From NCBI GenBank assembly GCA_002086835.1, contig MVIG01000013.1:1-64000 (forward strand): 64,000 bases of DNA. Direction: 5' to 3'. Below the pieces are notes generated by a model that saw nothing but the letters and a program-made list of their open reading frames with translations, had not been told where the DNA came from and made no database searches. The position numbers were made by a program, and so were the translations under genes. Source of the stretch: Mycolicibacterium porcinum (lineage in GTDB: Bacteria > Actinomycetota > Actinomycetes > Mycobacteriales > Mycobacteriaceae). Positions 54,480-62,662 of the stretch are shown here, piece after piece. Numbering within the stretch: the stretch's first letter is position 1; every line of letters begins with the position of its first letter.

Positions 54480-55451
54480 GTGCCCGTCGGAACAGCTTTC
54501 CAGCGACTGGTCGATCTGCTGCCCATGCCGAGCCTGCGGGTCCAGCGCCTGGTCTCGTTCCTCGTGATCCTGACCCAGGGCGGCATCTCGGTCACCGGAG
54601 CGATCGTCCGTGTCACCGCGTCCGGCCTGGGCTGCCCCACGTGGCCCCAGTGTTTCCCCGGCAGCTTCACGCCCGTTCCGCACGCCGAAGTCGCCGTCGT
54701 GCACCAGGTGGTCGAGTTCGGCAACCGGATGATCACCTTCCTGGTGGTGCTGACCGCCATCGCCGCAGTCCTGGCCGTGACCCGCGCCCGTCGCCGACGC
54801 GAGGTGCTGATCTATGCCTGGCTGATGCCTGCCTCCACCGTCGTCCAGGCCATCATCGGCGGCATCACGGTACGGACCGGCCTGCCGTGGTGGACCGTGG
54901 CCATCCACCTGCTGGCCTCCATGGTGATGGTGTGGCTCTCGGTGTTGCTGTTCGTCAAGATCGGCCAGCCGGACAACGGCGCCCCCACGACGACCGTCCC
55001 GAAACCGCTGCGGCAGTTGACCATCCTGAGCGGCGCCATTCTGGCCGCGGTTCTGGTCACCGGCACGCTGGTCACCGGAGCCGGCCCGCATGCCGGGGAC
55101 AAGAGCCTCGATCGTGTGGTGCCGCGACTTGAGGTCGAGATCACCACGCTGGTGCACATGCACTCGTCGCTGCTGGTCGCGTATCTGTCCCTGATCGTCG
55201 CACTGGGATTCGGACTCACCGCGGTGCGCGCCCCCCGGCCGGTGATGATCCGGCTCGCCGCCCTCGTGGCCCTGGTGTGCGCCCAGGGACTCGTCGGGAT
55301 CGTGCAGTTCTACACCGGTGTTCCCGCTGTCCTGGTCGCCGTGCACGTCGCGGGCGCGGCCACCTGCACCGCGGCCACCGCGGCACTGTGGGCCTCGATG
55401 CGTGACCGGGTGCCGGCAGCCGACGATCAGCCCGCCGACGTCACCGTCTGA
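54480..55451 (+). CDS. ctaA: Heme A synthase CtaA
   Basis: The 323-residue membrane enzyme has eight spans in two four-helix halves. It oxidises heme O to heme A for cytochrome aa3 oxidase. Conserved are GGISVTGAIVRVTASGLGCPTWPQC with its paired Cys, HQVVEFGNR with a heme-ligand His in the first half, and HMHSSLL plus HVAGAA in the second half. It corresponds to Rv1456c, once labelled an antibiotic transporter. The GTG start lacks a ribosome-binding site and fits a leaderless mRNA. Confidence 0.93.
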   Translation: MPVGTAFQRLVDLLPMPSLRVQRLVSFLVILTQGGISVTGAIVRVTASGLGCPTWPQCFPGSFTPVPHAEVAVVHQVVEFGNRMITFLVVLTAIAAVLAVTRARRRREVLIYAWLMPASTVVQAIIGGITVRTGLPWWTVAIHLLASMVMVWLSVLLFVKIGQPDNGAPTTTVPKPLRQLTILSGAILAAVLVTGTLVTGAGPHAGDKSLDRVVPRLEVEITTLVHMHSSLLVAYLSLIVALGFGLTAVRAPRPVMIRLAALVALVCAQGLVGIVQFYTGVPAVLVAVHVAGAATCTAATAALWASMRDRVPAADDQPADVTV

Positions 55452-55504
55452 CTGTTAGCCCGTTACAAGCAAACTCGAGCACTCGCGCCACAACCTGTGA
55501 TTGC

Positions 55505-55519
55505 TGTGATTAATTCACA
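55505..55519. promoter_or_regulatory. Operator-like repeat TGTGA-N5-TCACA before the DeoR gene
   Basis: TGTGATTAATTCACA is an inverted repeat covering about -36 to -22 relative to a predicted start at 55541, so a bound protein would block the promoter. A further TGTGATT lies just upstream (55497-55503). The same TGTGATT occurs in the btpA/kinase promoter region, which supports a common regulator, most simply the DeoR protein itself. Confidence 0.5.
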
Positions 55520-55528
55520 ACAATGTCC

Positions 55529-55534
55529 TACCCT
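55529..55534 (+). promoter_or_regulatory. -10 element for the leaderless DeoR gene
   Basis: TACCCT is followed by six bases (GTTGGC) and the ATG at 55541. This decides the start codon: an in-frame ATG at 55523 lies upstream of the -10 and would not be transcribed. Confidence 0.55.
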
Positions 55535-55540
55535 GTTGGC

Positions 55541-56344
55541 ATGGCCCCAGGCTTGAACGCCCACGCGCGGCGCGCAGCGATCGCCGCGCGGATCAACGCC
55601 GACCGCGAGGTCGACTTCACCACGCTGGCCGACGAGTTCGACGTCTCGGCCATGACCATCCGCCGCGATATCGAGCGGTTGGAGGATCAGGGCATCGCCC
55701 GCCGGGTCCTCGGCGGCGCGATCGCGTTCGGCGGTAAGTCGACCGAGCCATCGTTCGCCGCCAGGGCCGCCGACGCCGCCGACGAGAAACTGCACATCGC
55801 CCGGGCGGTGGCCGACCTGCTGACCCCGAGCGAAACCGTGATCCTGGACAGCGGCAGCACGGTGCTGGCCGTCGCCCGCGCGATCAAGGGGCGCAATCTC
55901 GGGCTGACGGTGATCACCCCCAGCGTGCTGGTGGCGGTCGAACTCGCCGACGAACCCGACACCACGATCCTGCTGACCGGCGGCAAGGTCCGTCCCGGTG
56001 AGCTGAGCCTGATCGGCGCCGAGGCCGAGGATTTCTACCTGCGCTACAACTGCGACACCTACGTGATGGGGATCGCCGGGGTCGACGGCAAGCGCGGGGC
56101 CTCGGAGTATCACCGTGAAGAGGGCAACGTGAAGCAGGCGGCCATGCGGGCCGCCGACCGGGTGATCGTGGCGGCCGACGCCACCAAGCTGGGCCGGGTG
56201 CAGCTGATCAATGTCGCACCCGTATCGGCCATCTCGATCCTGGTGACCGACGGCCTGCCGGCCCACCCCGCGGTGGAGGCCTTGCGGTCGGCCGGCGTCT
56301 CGGTGGTGTGCGTCAACGCCGAGCGGTCAACCCCAGGTCGCTGA
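55541..56344 (+). CDS. DeoR-family sugar-phosphate-responsive repressor
   Basis: The 267-residue regulator has a DeoR HTH (VDFTTLADEFDVSAMTIRRDIERLEDQGIARRVLGGAI) and a DeoRC sensor domain with GSTV, LTGGKVRP, and GVDGKRGASEYHREEGNVKQAAM for phosphorylated-sugar binding. It should repress the adjacent catabolic genes until a sugar phosphate accumulates. The start at 55541 follows from the promoter position. Its 3' end overlaps the convergent IMPase gene by 18 bp. Candidate operators lie in its own promoter and in the btpA/kinase promoter region. Confidence 0.88.
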   Translation: MAPGLNAHARRAAIAARINADREVDFTTLADEFDVSAMTIRRDIERLEDQGIARRVLGGAIAFGGKSTEPSFAARAADAADEKLHIARAVADLLTPSETVILDSGSTVLAVARAIKGRNLGLTVITPSVLVAVELADEPDTTILLTGGKVRPGELSLIGAEAEDFYLRYNCDTYVMGIAGVDGKRGASEYHREEGNVKQAAMRAADRVIVAADATKLGRVQLINVAPVSAISILVTDGLPAHPAVEALRSAGVSVVCVNAERSTPGR

Positions 56345-57064
56345 CACCGCCGTATGGCGGCCCTCGGGCCGGGACACCTGGGCGCCCGCCTCTTCGGCGA
56401 TCAGCGCACCGGCCGCCCAGTCGTGCACGGCGAGATCATCCTCGACGAAGGCATCCAGGCTGCCCTGGGCCACCAGACACAGATCAACCGCGGCCGCACC
56501 CAACCGGCGCATATCGGTGTAACCGGTCACCACATCGGGGAGTTCGCGCAGCTGTCTGCGCCGGCGCTCGGGATCGTAGGACAGCCCGGTGCCCACCAAC
56601 CGGACCGAGGTTTCCATCAGCGCAAGTGGCAGCCGAACCTCATCCCCTGCCGAGTCCAGCTGAGCACCAAGGCCTTTCGCCGCACTCCAGGTGGTGCCAA
56701 GGGCCGGCGCGCAGACCGCCCCGGCCAGCCAACTCCCGTCGAGCGTCGAGCGAGCCGCCACCGAGGTGCCGAAGAACGGGATGCGCCGGGTGTAATTCGT
56801 GGTGCCGTCGAGCGGATCGACAACCCACTGCACCGGCCCGGCACCGGCGTGCTCGGGCAGCTCTTCGCCGAGCACGCCGTCATCGGGCCTGGCGCCCAGC
56901 AGCACCGCGCGCACCGTCTCTTCGGCGGCCCGGTCCACCGCAGTCACCACATCGCCCGCCGCGCTCTTGGTGGCCACCTCGACGGATTGCCCCCACTGCC
57001 GCAGGCACTCCGCGGCCCCGTGCTGGGCGGCCCGTACCGCCAGCAGACGCAGCTGCTCACTCAT
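56327..57064 (-). CDS. Inositol monophosphatase-family phosphatase
   Basis: The 245-residue Mg-dependent phosphatase has the family metal motifs: GEELPEH (the GEE element), VVDPLDGTTNYTRRIPFFGTSVA, and the C-terminal HDWAAGALIAEEAGA. The true start is the ATG overlapping the btpA stop (ATGA), although the frame is open far upstream. It is translationally coupled to the BtpA gene. In a sugar/polyol cluster it may dephosphorylate a sugar or polyol phosphate; inositol phosphate is another possible substrate. The substrate cannot be read from sequence. Confidence 0.87.
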   Translation of the reverse strand: MSEQLRLLAVRAAQHGAAECLRQWGQSVEVATKSAAGDVVTAVDRAAEETVRAVLLGARPDDGVLGEELPEHAGAGPVQWVVDPLDGTTNYTRRIPFFGTSVAARSTLDGSWLAGAVCAPALGTTWSAAKGLGAQLDSAGDEVRLPLALMETSVRLVGTGLSYDPERRRRQLRELPDVVTGYTDMRRLGAAAVDLCLVAQGSLDAFVEDDLAVHDWAAGALIAEEAGAQVSRPEGRHTAVSATWG

Positions 57065-57876
57065 AGGGTTTTGCGGAATTCCTTGACGGCGCCCATCAAT
57101 TCGGCGACCCGGGAGGCCACGGCGCGGTTCTCGAACACCCCGTCCTCCTTGAAGTAGGTACCGACGATGGCGCCGTCGGCGATCGCCAGCTGATCGGCCG
57201 CGTTGTGGGCGCGAACCCCGGTGTTGACGAACACCGGCACGGCGCCCGCGTTGTTCTTGACCACCTGCAGAGCCTGGGCATCGGTGGCAGCGCCCGCGGT
57301 CAGGCCGGACACGCAGATGCCATCGGGCTTGGTGGCGAACACCGTGGTGGCGGTGACCGAGGCGAGATCGCGCTCGGCCAGGTAGACGGCCGATTCCGGG
57401 ACGATGTTGAACAGCAGCTTGACCCCGTCGCCGCCGATCCGGTGCCGGTGCCGGGCGACCTCGCCGACGTTCGTGTTCCACAGCCCGAAGTCGCTGGCGT
57501 ACACCCCGGTGAAGATCTCGCGGACCCACCGCGCCCCGGTCGCCACGGCCAGGTCGATGGAGGCACGGCCGTCCCACAGCACGTTCACGCCGTAGGGCAC
57601 CGTGAAGTCGGGCAGCAGTTCCCCGATGATCCGGGCCATCGTGATCGCGGTGATCGGCTCGGTCTTGGTCAGGTACGGCAGGCTGAACTCGTTGGAGATC
57701 ATCACCCCGTCGACGCCACCCTCTTGCAGTTCGGCCAGTTCACCGCGGGCCCGGTCCACGACCGCGCGGATGCCTGCGGCCGAGTCGAACCCCGGATCAC
57801 CCGGCAGTGCCGCCAGATGCAGCATCGCGATCACGGGCTTTCGCACGGCAAATACGTCGTCGAGCCAACTGTTCAT
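57061..57876 (-). CDS. BtpA/SgcQ-family TIM-barrel protein
   Basis: The 271-residue protein is of the BtpA family (photosystem I biogenesis protein in cyanobacteria, SgcQ in E. coli sugar operons). Visible blocks are PVIAMLHLAALPGDPGF, DGVMISNEFSLPYLTKTEP, PYGVNVLWDG and VFVNTGVRAHN, consistent with a TIM barrel. In heterotrophs it always sits with sugar catabolic genes and its reaction is not established. The ATG at 57876 has GGAGA at about 9 nt. The frame continues 15 codons upstream without support. It is coupled to the phosphatase gene and divergent from the kinase operon. Confidence 0.85.
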   Translation of the reverse strand: MNSWLDDVFAVRKPVIAMLHLAALPGDPGFDSAAGIRAVVDRARGELAELQEGGVDGVMISNEFSLPYLTKTEPITAITMARIIGELLPDFTVPYGVNVLWDGRASIDLAVATGARWVREIFTGVYASDFGLWNTNVGEVARHRHRIGGDGVKLLFNIVPESAVYLAERDLASVTATTVFATKPDGICVSGLTAGAATDAQALQVVKNNAGAVPVFVNTGVRAHNAADQLAIADGAIVGTYFKEDGVFENRAVASRVAELMGAVKEFRKTL

Positions 57877-57911
57877 AGGGCATCTCTCCGCTTCGTCGTT
57901 CGGCGTGTCTC

Positions 57912-57928
57912 GTAACAACATCTGTTAC
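57912..57928. promoter_or_regulatory. Palindrome GTAACA-N5-TGTTAC
   Basis: A perfect 6-bp inverted repeat, about 36 bp before the btpA ATG and just downstream of a possible minus-strand -10 (TACTAT, 57941-57946). In that position a bound repressor would act as a roadblock in the btpA leader. Confidence 0.45.
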
Positions 57929-57940
57929 TAAATCACAGCG

Positions 57941-57946
57941 ATAGTA
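57941..57946 (-). promoter_or_regulatory. Possible -10 element for the btpA operon
   Basis: On the minus strand TACTAT matches TANNNT and lies about 65 nt before the btpA ATG, between two inverted repeats. The AATCACAGC copy of the shared motif (57931-57939) lies next to it. Confidence 0.4.
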
Positions 57947-57947
57947 C

Positions 57948-57995
57948 AGATTCTCGTGAGATTTCGTGACTGATCCACATCTCTTGTGAGAATCT
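57948..57995. promoter_or_regulatory. Inverted repeat AGATTCTC / GAGAATCT in the divergent promoter
   Basis: Two 8-base arms (57948-57955 and 57988-57995) lie between the btpA and kinase promoters and flank several GTGA elements. TAACAT (57995-58000) is a possible -10 for the kinase operon. Such spaced half-sites could support looping or cooperative binding of the cluster repressor. Confidence 0.4.
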
Positions 57996-58066
57996 AACAT
58001 TGTCATTAGTGTGGTCCCACCACCGCGAGGCCGCGCCACGCACCAGGGACCGACAGAAGGGACGGC

Positions 58067-59554
58067 ATGCCGGAGTTCACGATCGGCATCGACATCGGCA
58101 CCACGGGCACCAAGACGGTGCTCGTCGATGTCGGCCGAGCACGCATCGTCGCCCAAGCCACCGGTGAGGCGCGGTTGTACTCCGATGCGCCCGGGCAGGC
58201 CGAGGCCGACCCGGCGGAATGGCTGGACAACGTGCACGCCGGCATCCGCGCGGTGCTGGCGGAGTCCGGTGTGGCTCCCGAACAGATCGGCGCGTTGTCG
58301 ACCACCGGCATGGTCCCGGCAGTCCTGCCGGTCGACGGTGCAGGCACCCCGCTACGCCGCGCGATGCTGCAGAACGATGCCCGGGCCACCGCCGAGATCG
58401 TCGAACTCAAGAACGTCCTCGACGAGGACGCCGTGCTACGCGCCACCGGCTCGGCGATCACCCAGCAGTCGGTGGGCCCGACCGCGCTGTGGCTGCACCG
58501 AAACGAGCCCGAAACCTGGGGTGCCACAAGATATCTGGTCGGCTCGTACGACTGGGTGTTGATGGCCCTCGGCGCGCCCCCGCACGTCGAGCTGAACTGG
58601 GCCATCGAATCGGGCCTTGGCACCGTCGACGGGCAGCGCTTCGAGCCGATGTACGCCGCAGCCGGCCTGGCCGCGGAGCTGGTGCCGACCGTGCTCTCCC
58701 CCGGTGCCCAGGCAGGCGAACTCAGCGCCGCCGCCGCAGCCGCCACCGGACTGCCCGTCGGCCTGCCGCTGATCGTCGGCGGCGCCGACCATGTGCTGTC
58801 CGCCTACGCCGCCGGGATCAACGCCGAGGGCGATTGGCTGGTCAAACTCGGTGGCGCCGGGGACATCCTGGCCGCCGCCGACCACCCGGTCATCGATGCC
58901 CGGCTCTATCTCGACGCCCATCCGGTGCCGGGTCGCTGGCTGCCCAACGGCTGCATGGCCACCAGCGGCAGCCTGATCCGGTGGTTCCAAACCCTGTCCG
59001 GCGGCATCGACCTGATCGCACTCGACAACGAGGCCGATTCCCGCCGGCCCGCCGAGATCCTCTGTCTGCCCTATTTTCTCGGCGAGAAGAGTCCCCTGCA
59101 CGATCCTGATCTGCGCGGTGCGTTCGTCGGACTCGACCTGGCCCATACCCGCGCCGACATGTACCGCTCGGTCCTCGAGGCCATCGCCTATGGCTTCAGG
59201 CACCACACCGAGGTCTTCGCCTCGATGGGAGTGCCGCTGCGGCGCGCCCTGGTCACCAACGGGGGCAGCCGATCGGTGCTGTGGAAACAGATCCTGGCCG
59301 ATGTCCTCGGCACCCCGCTGTCCCCGATCATCGGGCATCCGGGTGCGTCCCTCGGTGCCGCGGTGATCGCCGCCGTGGGTACCGGCCTCCTGCCCAGCTG
59401 GGACAGCACCGAGGCGTTCCAGACCGTCGGTGAACCCGTGATTCCCGATCCGAAGCACGTCGACCGCTATGCCGAGTCGTACGCCCAATGGCGCGAACTC
59501 GGCGACGTGCTCACCCCCGTTTCCCATCGCATCGCCAGAAAGGCCCGGTCATGA
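58067..59554 (+). CDS. FGGY-family carbohydrate kinase
   Basis: The 495-residue sugar kinase has the ATP-binding phosphate-1 motif IGIDIGTTGTKTVLVD, catalytic Asp in the QNDARA region, the VGGADHV block and the C-terminal GGSRSVLWKQILADVLGTPL adenosine region. It resembles xylulokinase-like members that act on ketopentoses, pentitols or tetritols. A GAAGGGA ribosome-binding site precedes the ATG. It is the first gene of an operon with an SDR dehydrogenase and an ABC importer, which suggests oxidation of a polyol followed by phosphorylation. The exact sugar is not determined. Confidence 0.9.
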   Translation: MPEFTIGIDIGTTGTKTVLVDVGRARIVAQATGEARLYSDAPGQAEADPAEWLDNVHAGIRAVLAESGVAPEQIGALSTTGMVPAVLPVDGAGTPLRRAMLQNDARATAEIVELKNVLDEDAVLRATGSAITQQSVGPTALWLHRNEPETWGATRYLVGSYDWVLMALGAPPHVELNWAIESGLGTVDGQRFEPMYAAAGLAAELVPTVLSPGAQAGELSAAAAAATGLPVGLPLIVGGADHVLSAYAAGINAEGDWLVKLGGAGDILAAADHPVIDARLYLDAHPVPGRWLPNGCMATSGSLIRWFQTLSGGIDLIALDNEADSRRPAEILCLPYFLGEKSPLHDPDLRGAFVGLDLAHTRADMYRSVLEAIAYGFRHHTEVFASMGVPLRRALVTNGGSRSVLWKQILADVLGTPLSPIIGHPGASLGAAVIAAVGTGLLPSWDSTEAFQTVGEPVIPDPKHVDRYAESYAQWRELGDVLTPVSHRIARKARS

Positions 59555-60351
59555 CCTCCCCTGACAGCACCACCAACACGGCCGCTACCGCCCAGACCGC
59601 CGTCGTCACCGGTGCCGGATCAGGCATCGGCCGGGCAATCGCGACCACCTTGTCCCAGCGCGGCTGGCGGGTAGTGGTCACCGATATCGATGCGGCCGCT
59701 GCCGAACAGACCCGCGACGGGCTGGCCGGAACCGGCCACGAGGCGACCCGGCTCGATGTCACCGACGCGGCAGGCGCCGGCCGCCTCGCCGACGATGTGG
59801 CCGACCGCACGGGCCTGCACGCCTGGGTGAGCAACGCCGGCATCTCGGCCATGGCCAGCTTCGTCGATGTCTCCGCCGAGCAGCTCGATCGCAGCCTCGA
59901 CATCAACCTCAAGGGTGTCTTCCTGTGCGGGCAGGCCGCGGCCCGCGCCATGATCCGCACCAACGTGCGCGGCACGATAGTCAACACCGCGTCGATGGCG
60001 GCCAAGCAGGGCCGGGTGCCGTTCCTGTCGGATTACGTCGCCTCCAAGTTCGGCGTCCTCGGACTCACTCAGGCGATGGCCTATGAGCTTGCCGCCCATG
60101 GCATCACGGTCAACAGCGTGTGTCCCGGCTTCGTCGCCACCCCGATGCAGTCCCGAGAACTCGAGTGGGAGGCCCACCTCACGGGCTCCACCCCCGACGG
60201 CGTGCGCCAGTCCTGGATCGACGCCACCCCTCTGGGTCGGTTGCAGACCCCCGACGACGTCGCCCGCGCGGTGGCGTTCCTGGTCTCCGAGGATGCCCGG
60301 TTCATCACCGGAGAAGCACTGTCCGTCAACGGCGGTGCCTACATGGATTGA
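59551..60351 (+). CDS. SDR-family sugar/polyol dehydrogenase
   Basis: The 266-residue short-chain dehydrogenase has TGAGSGIGRA for NAD(P) binding, VSNAG, catalytic DYVASKFG (Tyr and Lys) and PGFVATPM. VTDID at the end of the second strand, with an acidic residue, favours NAD. Its ATG overlaps the kinase stop (ATGA). It lies directly before a sugar ABC importer. This SDR-then-importer order resembles, from memory, the D-threitol utilisation cluster of M. smegmatis, so a polyol such as a tetritol or pentitol is a reasonable guess. Confidence 0.88.
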   Translation: MTSPDSTTNTAATAQTAVVTGAGSGIGRAIATTLSQRGWRVVVTDIDAAAAEQTRDGLAGTGHEATRLDVTDAAGAGRLADDVADRTGLHAWVSNAGISAMASFVDVSAEQLDRSLDINLKGVFLCGQAAARAMIRTNVRGTIVNTASMAAKQGRVPFLSDYVASKFGVLGLTQAMAYELAAHGITVNSVCPGFVATPMQSRELEWEAHLTGSTPDGVRQSWIDATPLGRLQTPDDVARAVAFLVSEDARFITGEALSVNGGAYMD

Positions 60352-60414
60352 GCCGATCGCCTCCCCCGTGCCCGCCTCGATCCACCCCACCCGGAAAAGG
60401 GAAAGTGAGAACCT

Positions 60415-61752
60415 ATGAAAATTCCGATGTTGAGCCGGCGCGCGGCGCGGCCGGCCTCCGCCAAGACATTTCGGTGGTTGCCCGCGATCATCGCCGCCGC
60501 CGGTCTGACCCTGTCCGGCTGTGCCGGCAGCGGCGGCTCGGGTGAGCAGAGCTCATCCGGCATCGGTGACGTGCCGACCGACACCAGCGCCACCGTCCGG
60601 GTGCTGATGGAGAACGTCCCCGACACCGACATCGTGAAAAACCTCGTCGGGCAGTTCAATCAGAAGTACCCCGGCATCAAGGTCCAGATCGAGACCATGA
60701 CCTTCGACCAGATGCGCGACCGACTGGTCTCCTCGTTCCAGGCTTCCCAGCCGGCCTACGACCTGATCGTGGTCGACAACCCGTGGATGGACGATTTCGC
60801 CGCTGCCGGGTTCCTGGAGCCGCTCAACGACCGCATCGCCTCGACCACCGGCTATCAGCCCGACGATTTCTTCCCTTCGCTGAAGGCGATCACCGATGTC
60901 GAGGGCACCACGTATGGGGTCCCCTTCTACAACTACGCCCTCGGCTACATCTACAACACAGGTGATCTCGCGTCGGCCGGACTGCCCGTTCCCAACGATC
61001 TCGACAGCCTGGTCGCCACGTCGAAGAAGCTCAAGACCGCCGACCGGGCCGGCATCGCGATGCAGCCCCAGCGCGGATACAAGATCTTCGAAGAGTGGGC
61101 CAACTGGTTGTTCGCCGCCGGCGGGTCGATCTACGGTGCCGACGGTAAGCCCACGCTGAACACCGAGCAGGCCGCGCGCGCACTCAACGCCTATATCGAC
61201 ACCTACCGCACCGCGGCCCCGGCCAACAGCCTGGCCTGGGGCTTCGACGAAGCCTTCCGCTCGGTCTCCAGCGGCAAAGCGGCCTCGATGGTGGCCTACA
61301 ACTGGAACCTGCCCGCCCTCAACGATCCGGCAGGGGCGTCCGGACCGCGTGCCGGCCAGTTCGCCCTGGCACCGATCCCTGGCGGCAAATCCGCTCTCGG
61401 ACTGTGGAGTTGGGCCATTCCGGCCAACTCCGGCGCTGCTGACGCCGCCTGGGCGTTCGCGTCGTGGGTGACCTCGCCCGAGGTCGACGCGCAACGGGTC
61501 GCCGATGGCGGTGCCGTGATCCGGCAGAGCTCACTGACCAATCCGAAGGTGCTCGCCGACAAATACGGCGCCGATTACTACAAGACCGTCGGCCAGATCC
61601 TGGCCAACGCCTCGCCGCTGACCCAGGGCAAGGGCGGTGAGGAGATGATCCAGGCGGTCGGTACCGAGCTCAACGATGCCGCGGCAGGCAACAAGAGTGT
61701 CACCGACGCACTGCGCGACGCGCAGGCCGCTGCGGAGCGGATCCAGCAGTGA
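60415..61752 (+). CDS. CUT1-type sugar/polyol-binding lipoprotein
   Basis: The 445-residue extracellular solute-binding protein has a basic N-terminus, a hydrophobic segment and the lipobox TLSGC (Cys36), followed by a Gly/Ser linker. The mature part has the family-1 binding fold (TVRVLMENVPDTD, YDLIVVDNPWMDDFAAAG, YGVPFYNYALGYIYNT, and a C-terminal SAADA-like WAFASWVTSPE block). It is anchored outside the membrane and delivers substrate to the two permeases encoded next. The ligand is unknown; neighbours suggest a polyol or sugar. Confidence 0.91.
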   Translation: MKIPMLSRRAARPASAKTFRWLPAIIAAAGLTLSGCAGSGGSGEQSSSGIGDVPTDTSATVRVLMENVPDTDIVKNLVGQFNQKYPGIKVQIETMTFDQMRDRLVSSFQASQPAYDLIVVDNPWMDDFAAAGFLEPLNDRIASTTGYQPDDFFPSLKAITDVEGTTYGVPFYNYALGYIYNTGDLASAGLPVPNDLDSLVATSKKLKTADRAGIAMQPQRGYKIFEEWANWLFAAGGSIYGADGKPTLNTEQAARALNAYIDTYRTAAPANSLAWGFDEAFRSVSSGKAASMVAYNWNLPALNDPAGASGPRAGQFALAPIPGGKSALGLWSWAIPANSGAADAAWAFASWVTSPEVDAQRVADGGAVIRQSSLTNPKVLADKYGADYYKTVGQILANASPLTQGKGGEEMIQAVGTELNDAAAGNKSVTDALRDAQAAAERIQQ

Positions 61753-61792
61753 CCGTGGGGAATCCGGCGGCCACCACGACGGGGGCGTCCAG

Positions 61793-62662
61793 ATGAAGTT
61801 CAAATACGGCATGCTCATGCCGCTGCTCGCCCTGTTCGCTGTGGCCGTCGGATTCCCGCTCTGCTACGCGGCCTACCTGTCCCTGACCAACTACAAGCTG
61901 ACTGACCGCAAGCAACCCGGCTTCGTCGGCGTGGCGAATTTCACCAACGCCCTGACGAACTCGGCGTTCTGGGAGGCGTTCGCCACCACCGCGGTCTATG
62001 TGGTGATCGCGGTGACCGCGGAGTTGGTGATCGGGTTCGCGCTGGCCCTGGCACTGCACCAGCAGCGTTGGGCCAAGGACCTGTCCCGCGCCATCGTGCT
62101 CGCGCCGATGTTCATCACCCCGATCGCGGTCGGGCTGATCTTCCGGTTCCTGCTCAACGATCAGATCGGTGCGGTGCCTGCGCTGTTGCACGCGGTAGGA
62201 GCCGATTACGACTTCTTCGGCGCCGGCCGGGCGTTGTTCACGCTGGCCTTCATCGATGTCTGGCAGTGGACCCCGTTCATGGTGCTGCTCATCCTGGCCG
62301 GCCTGGAATCGATGCCCAAACAACCCATGGAGGCCGCCCGGGTCGACGGCGCCGGGCCGGTCTACCGGCTACGCCGGGTGCTGATCCCGATGCTCGCCCC
62401 GGTACTCACCGTGGCGGTACTACTGCGGGGCCTGGACGCGCTCCGGGTGTTCGAATACGTCTATGCCACCACCCGCGGCGGCCCGGGCACCGAGACCCAA
62501 ACCCTGCAGTACTACATGTATCTCGAAGGCATCCAGTTCTTCCGGCTGGCGCAGGCCAGTGCCATGGCCTTCATCGTGCTGGTGGTGGTTCTGGTGGTCA
62601 TCGTGATGGCATTCCGCACCATGGAGCGCAGCCGGGACTCGGAAAGGAACACCGTCCGATGA
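61793..62662 (+). CDS. CUT1 ABC importer permease 1 (MalF-like)
   Basis: The 289-residue permease has six membrane spans and the EAA loop MEAARVDGAGPVYRLRRVLIPMLAP that docks to the ATPase. The frame is open further upstream into the binding-protein gene. The ATG at 61793 has a GGGGG run at about 7 nt and starts with a short basic residue pair before the first span. Its stop overlaps the next permease start by four bases. Confidence 0.91.
   Translation: MKFKYGMLMPLLALFAVAVGFPLCYAAYLSLTNYKLTDRKQPGFVGVANFTNALTNSAFWEAFATTAVYVVIAVTAELVIGFALALALHQQRWAKDLSRAIVLAPMFITPIAVGLIFRFLLNDQIGAVPALLHAVGADYDFFGAGRALFTLAFIDVWQWTPFMVLLILAGLESMPKQPMEAARVDGAGPVYRLRRVLIPMLAPVLTVAVLLRGLDALRVFEYVYATTRGGPGTETQTLQYYMYLEGIQFFRLAQASAMAFIVLVVVLVVIVMAFRTMERSRDSERNTVR

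Noticed and set aside
55523..55540. Earlier ATG for the DeoR gene
   Set aside because: It lies upstream of, and partly at, the predicted -10 element (TACCCT), so it would not be in the mRNA. The ATG at 55541 is at the predicted start.
57065..57577. Upstream extension of the phosphatase frame through btpA
   Set aside because: The added sequence is a shadow of btpA. The ATG overlapping the btpA stop fits the inositol monophosphatase N-terminus.
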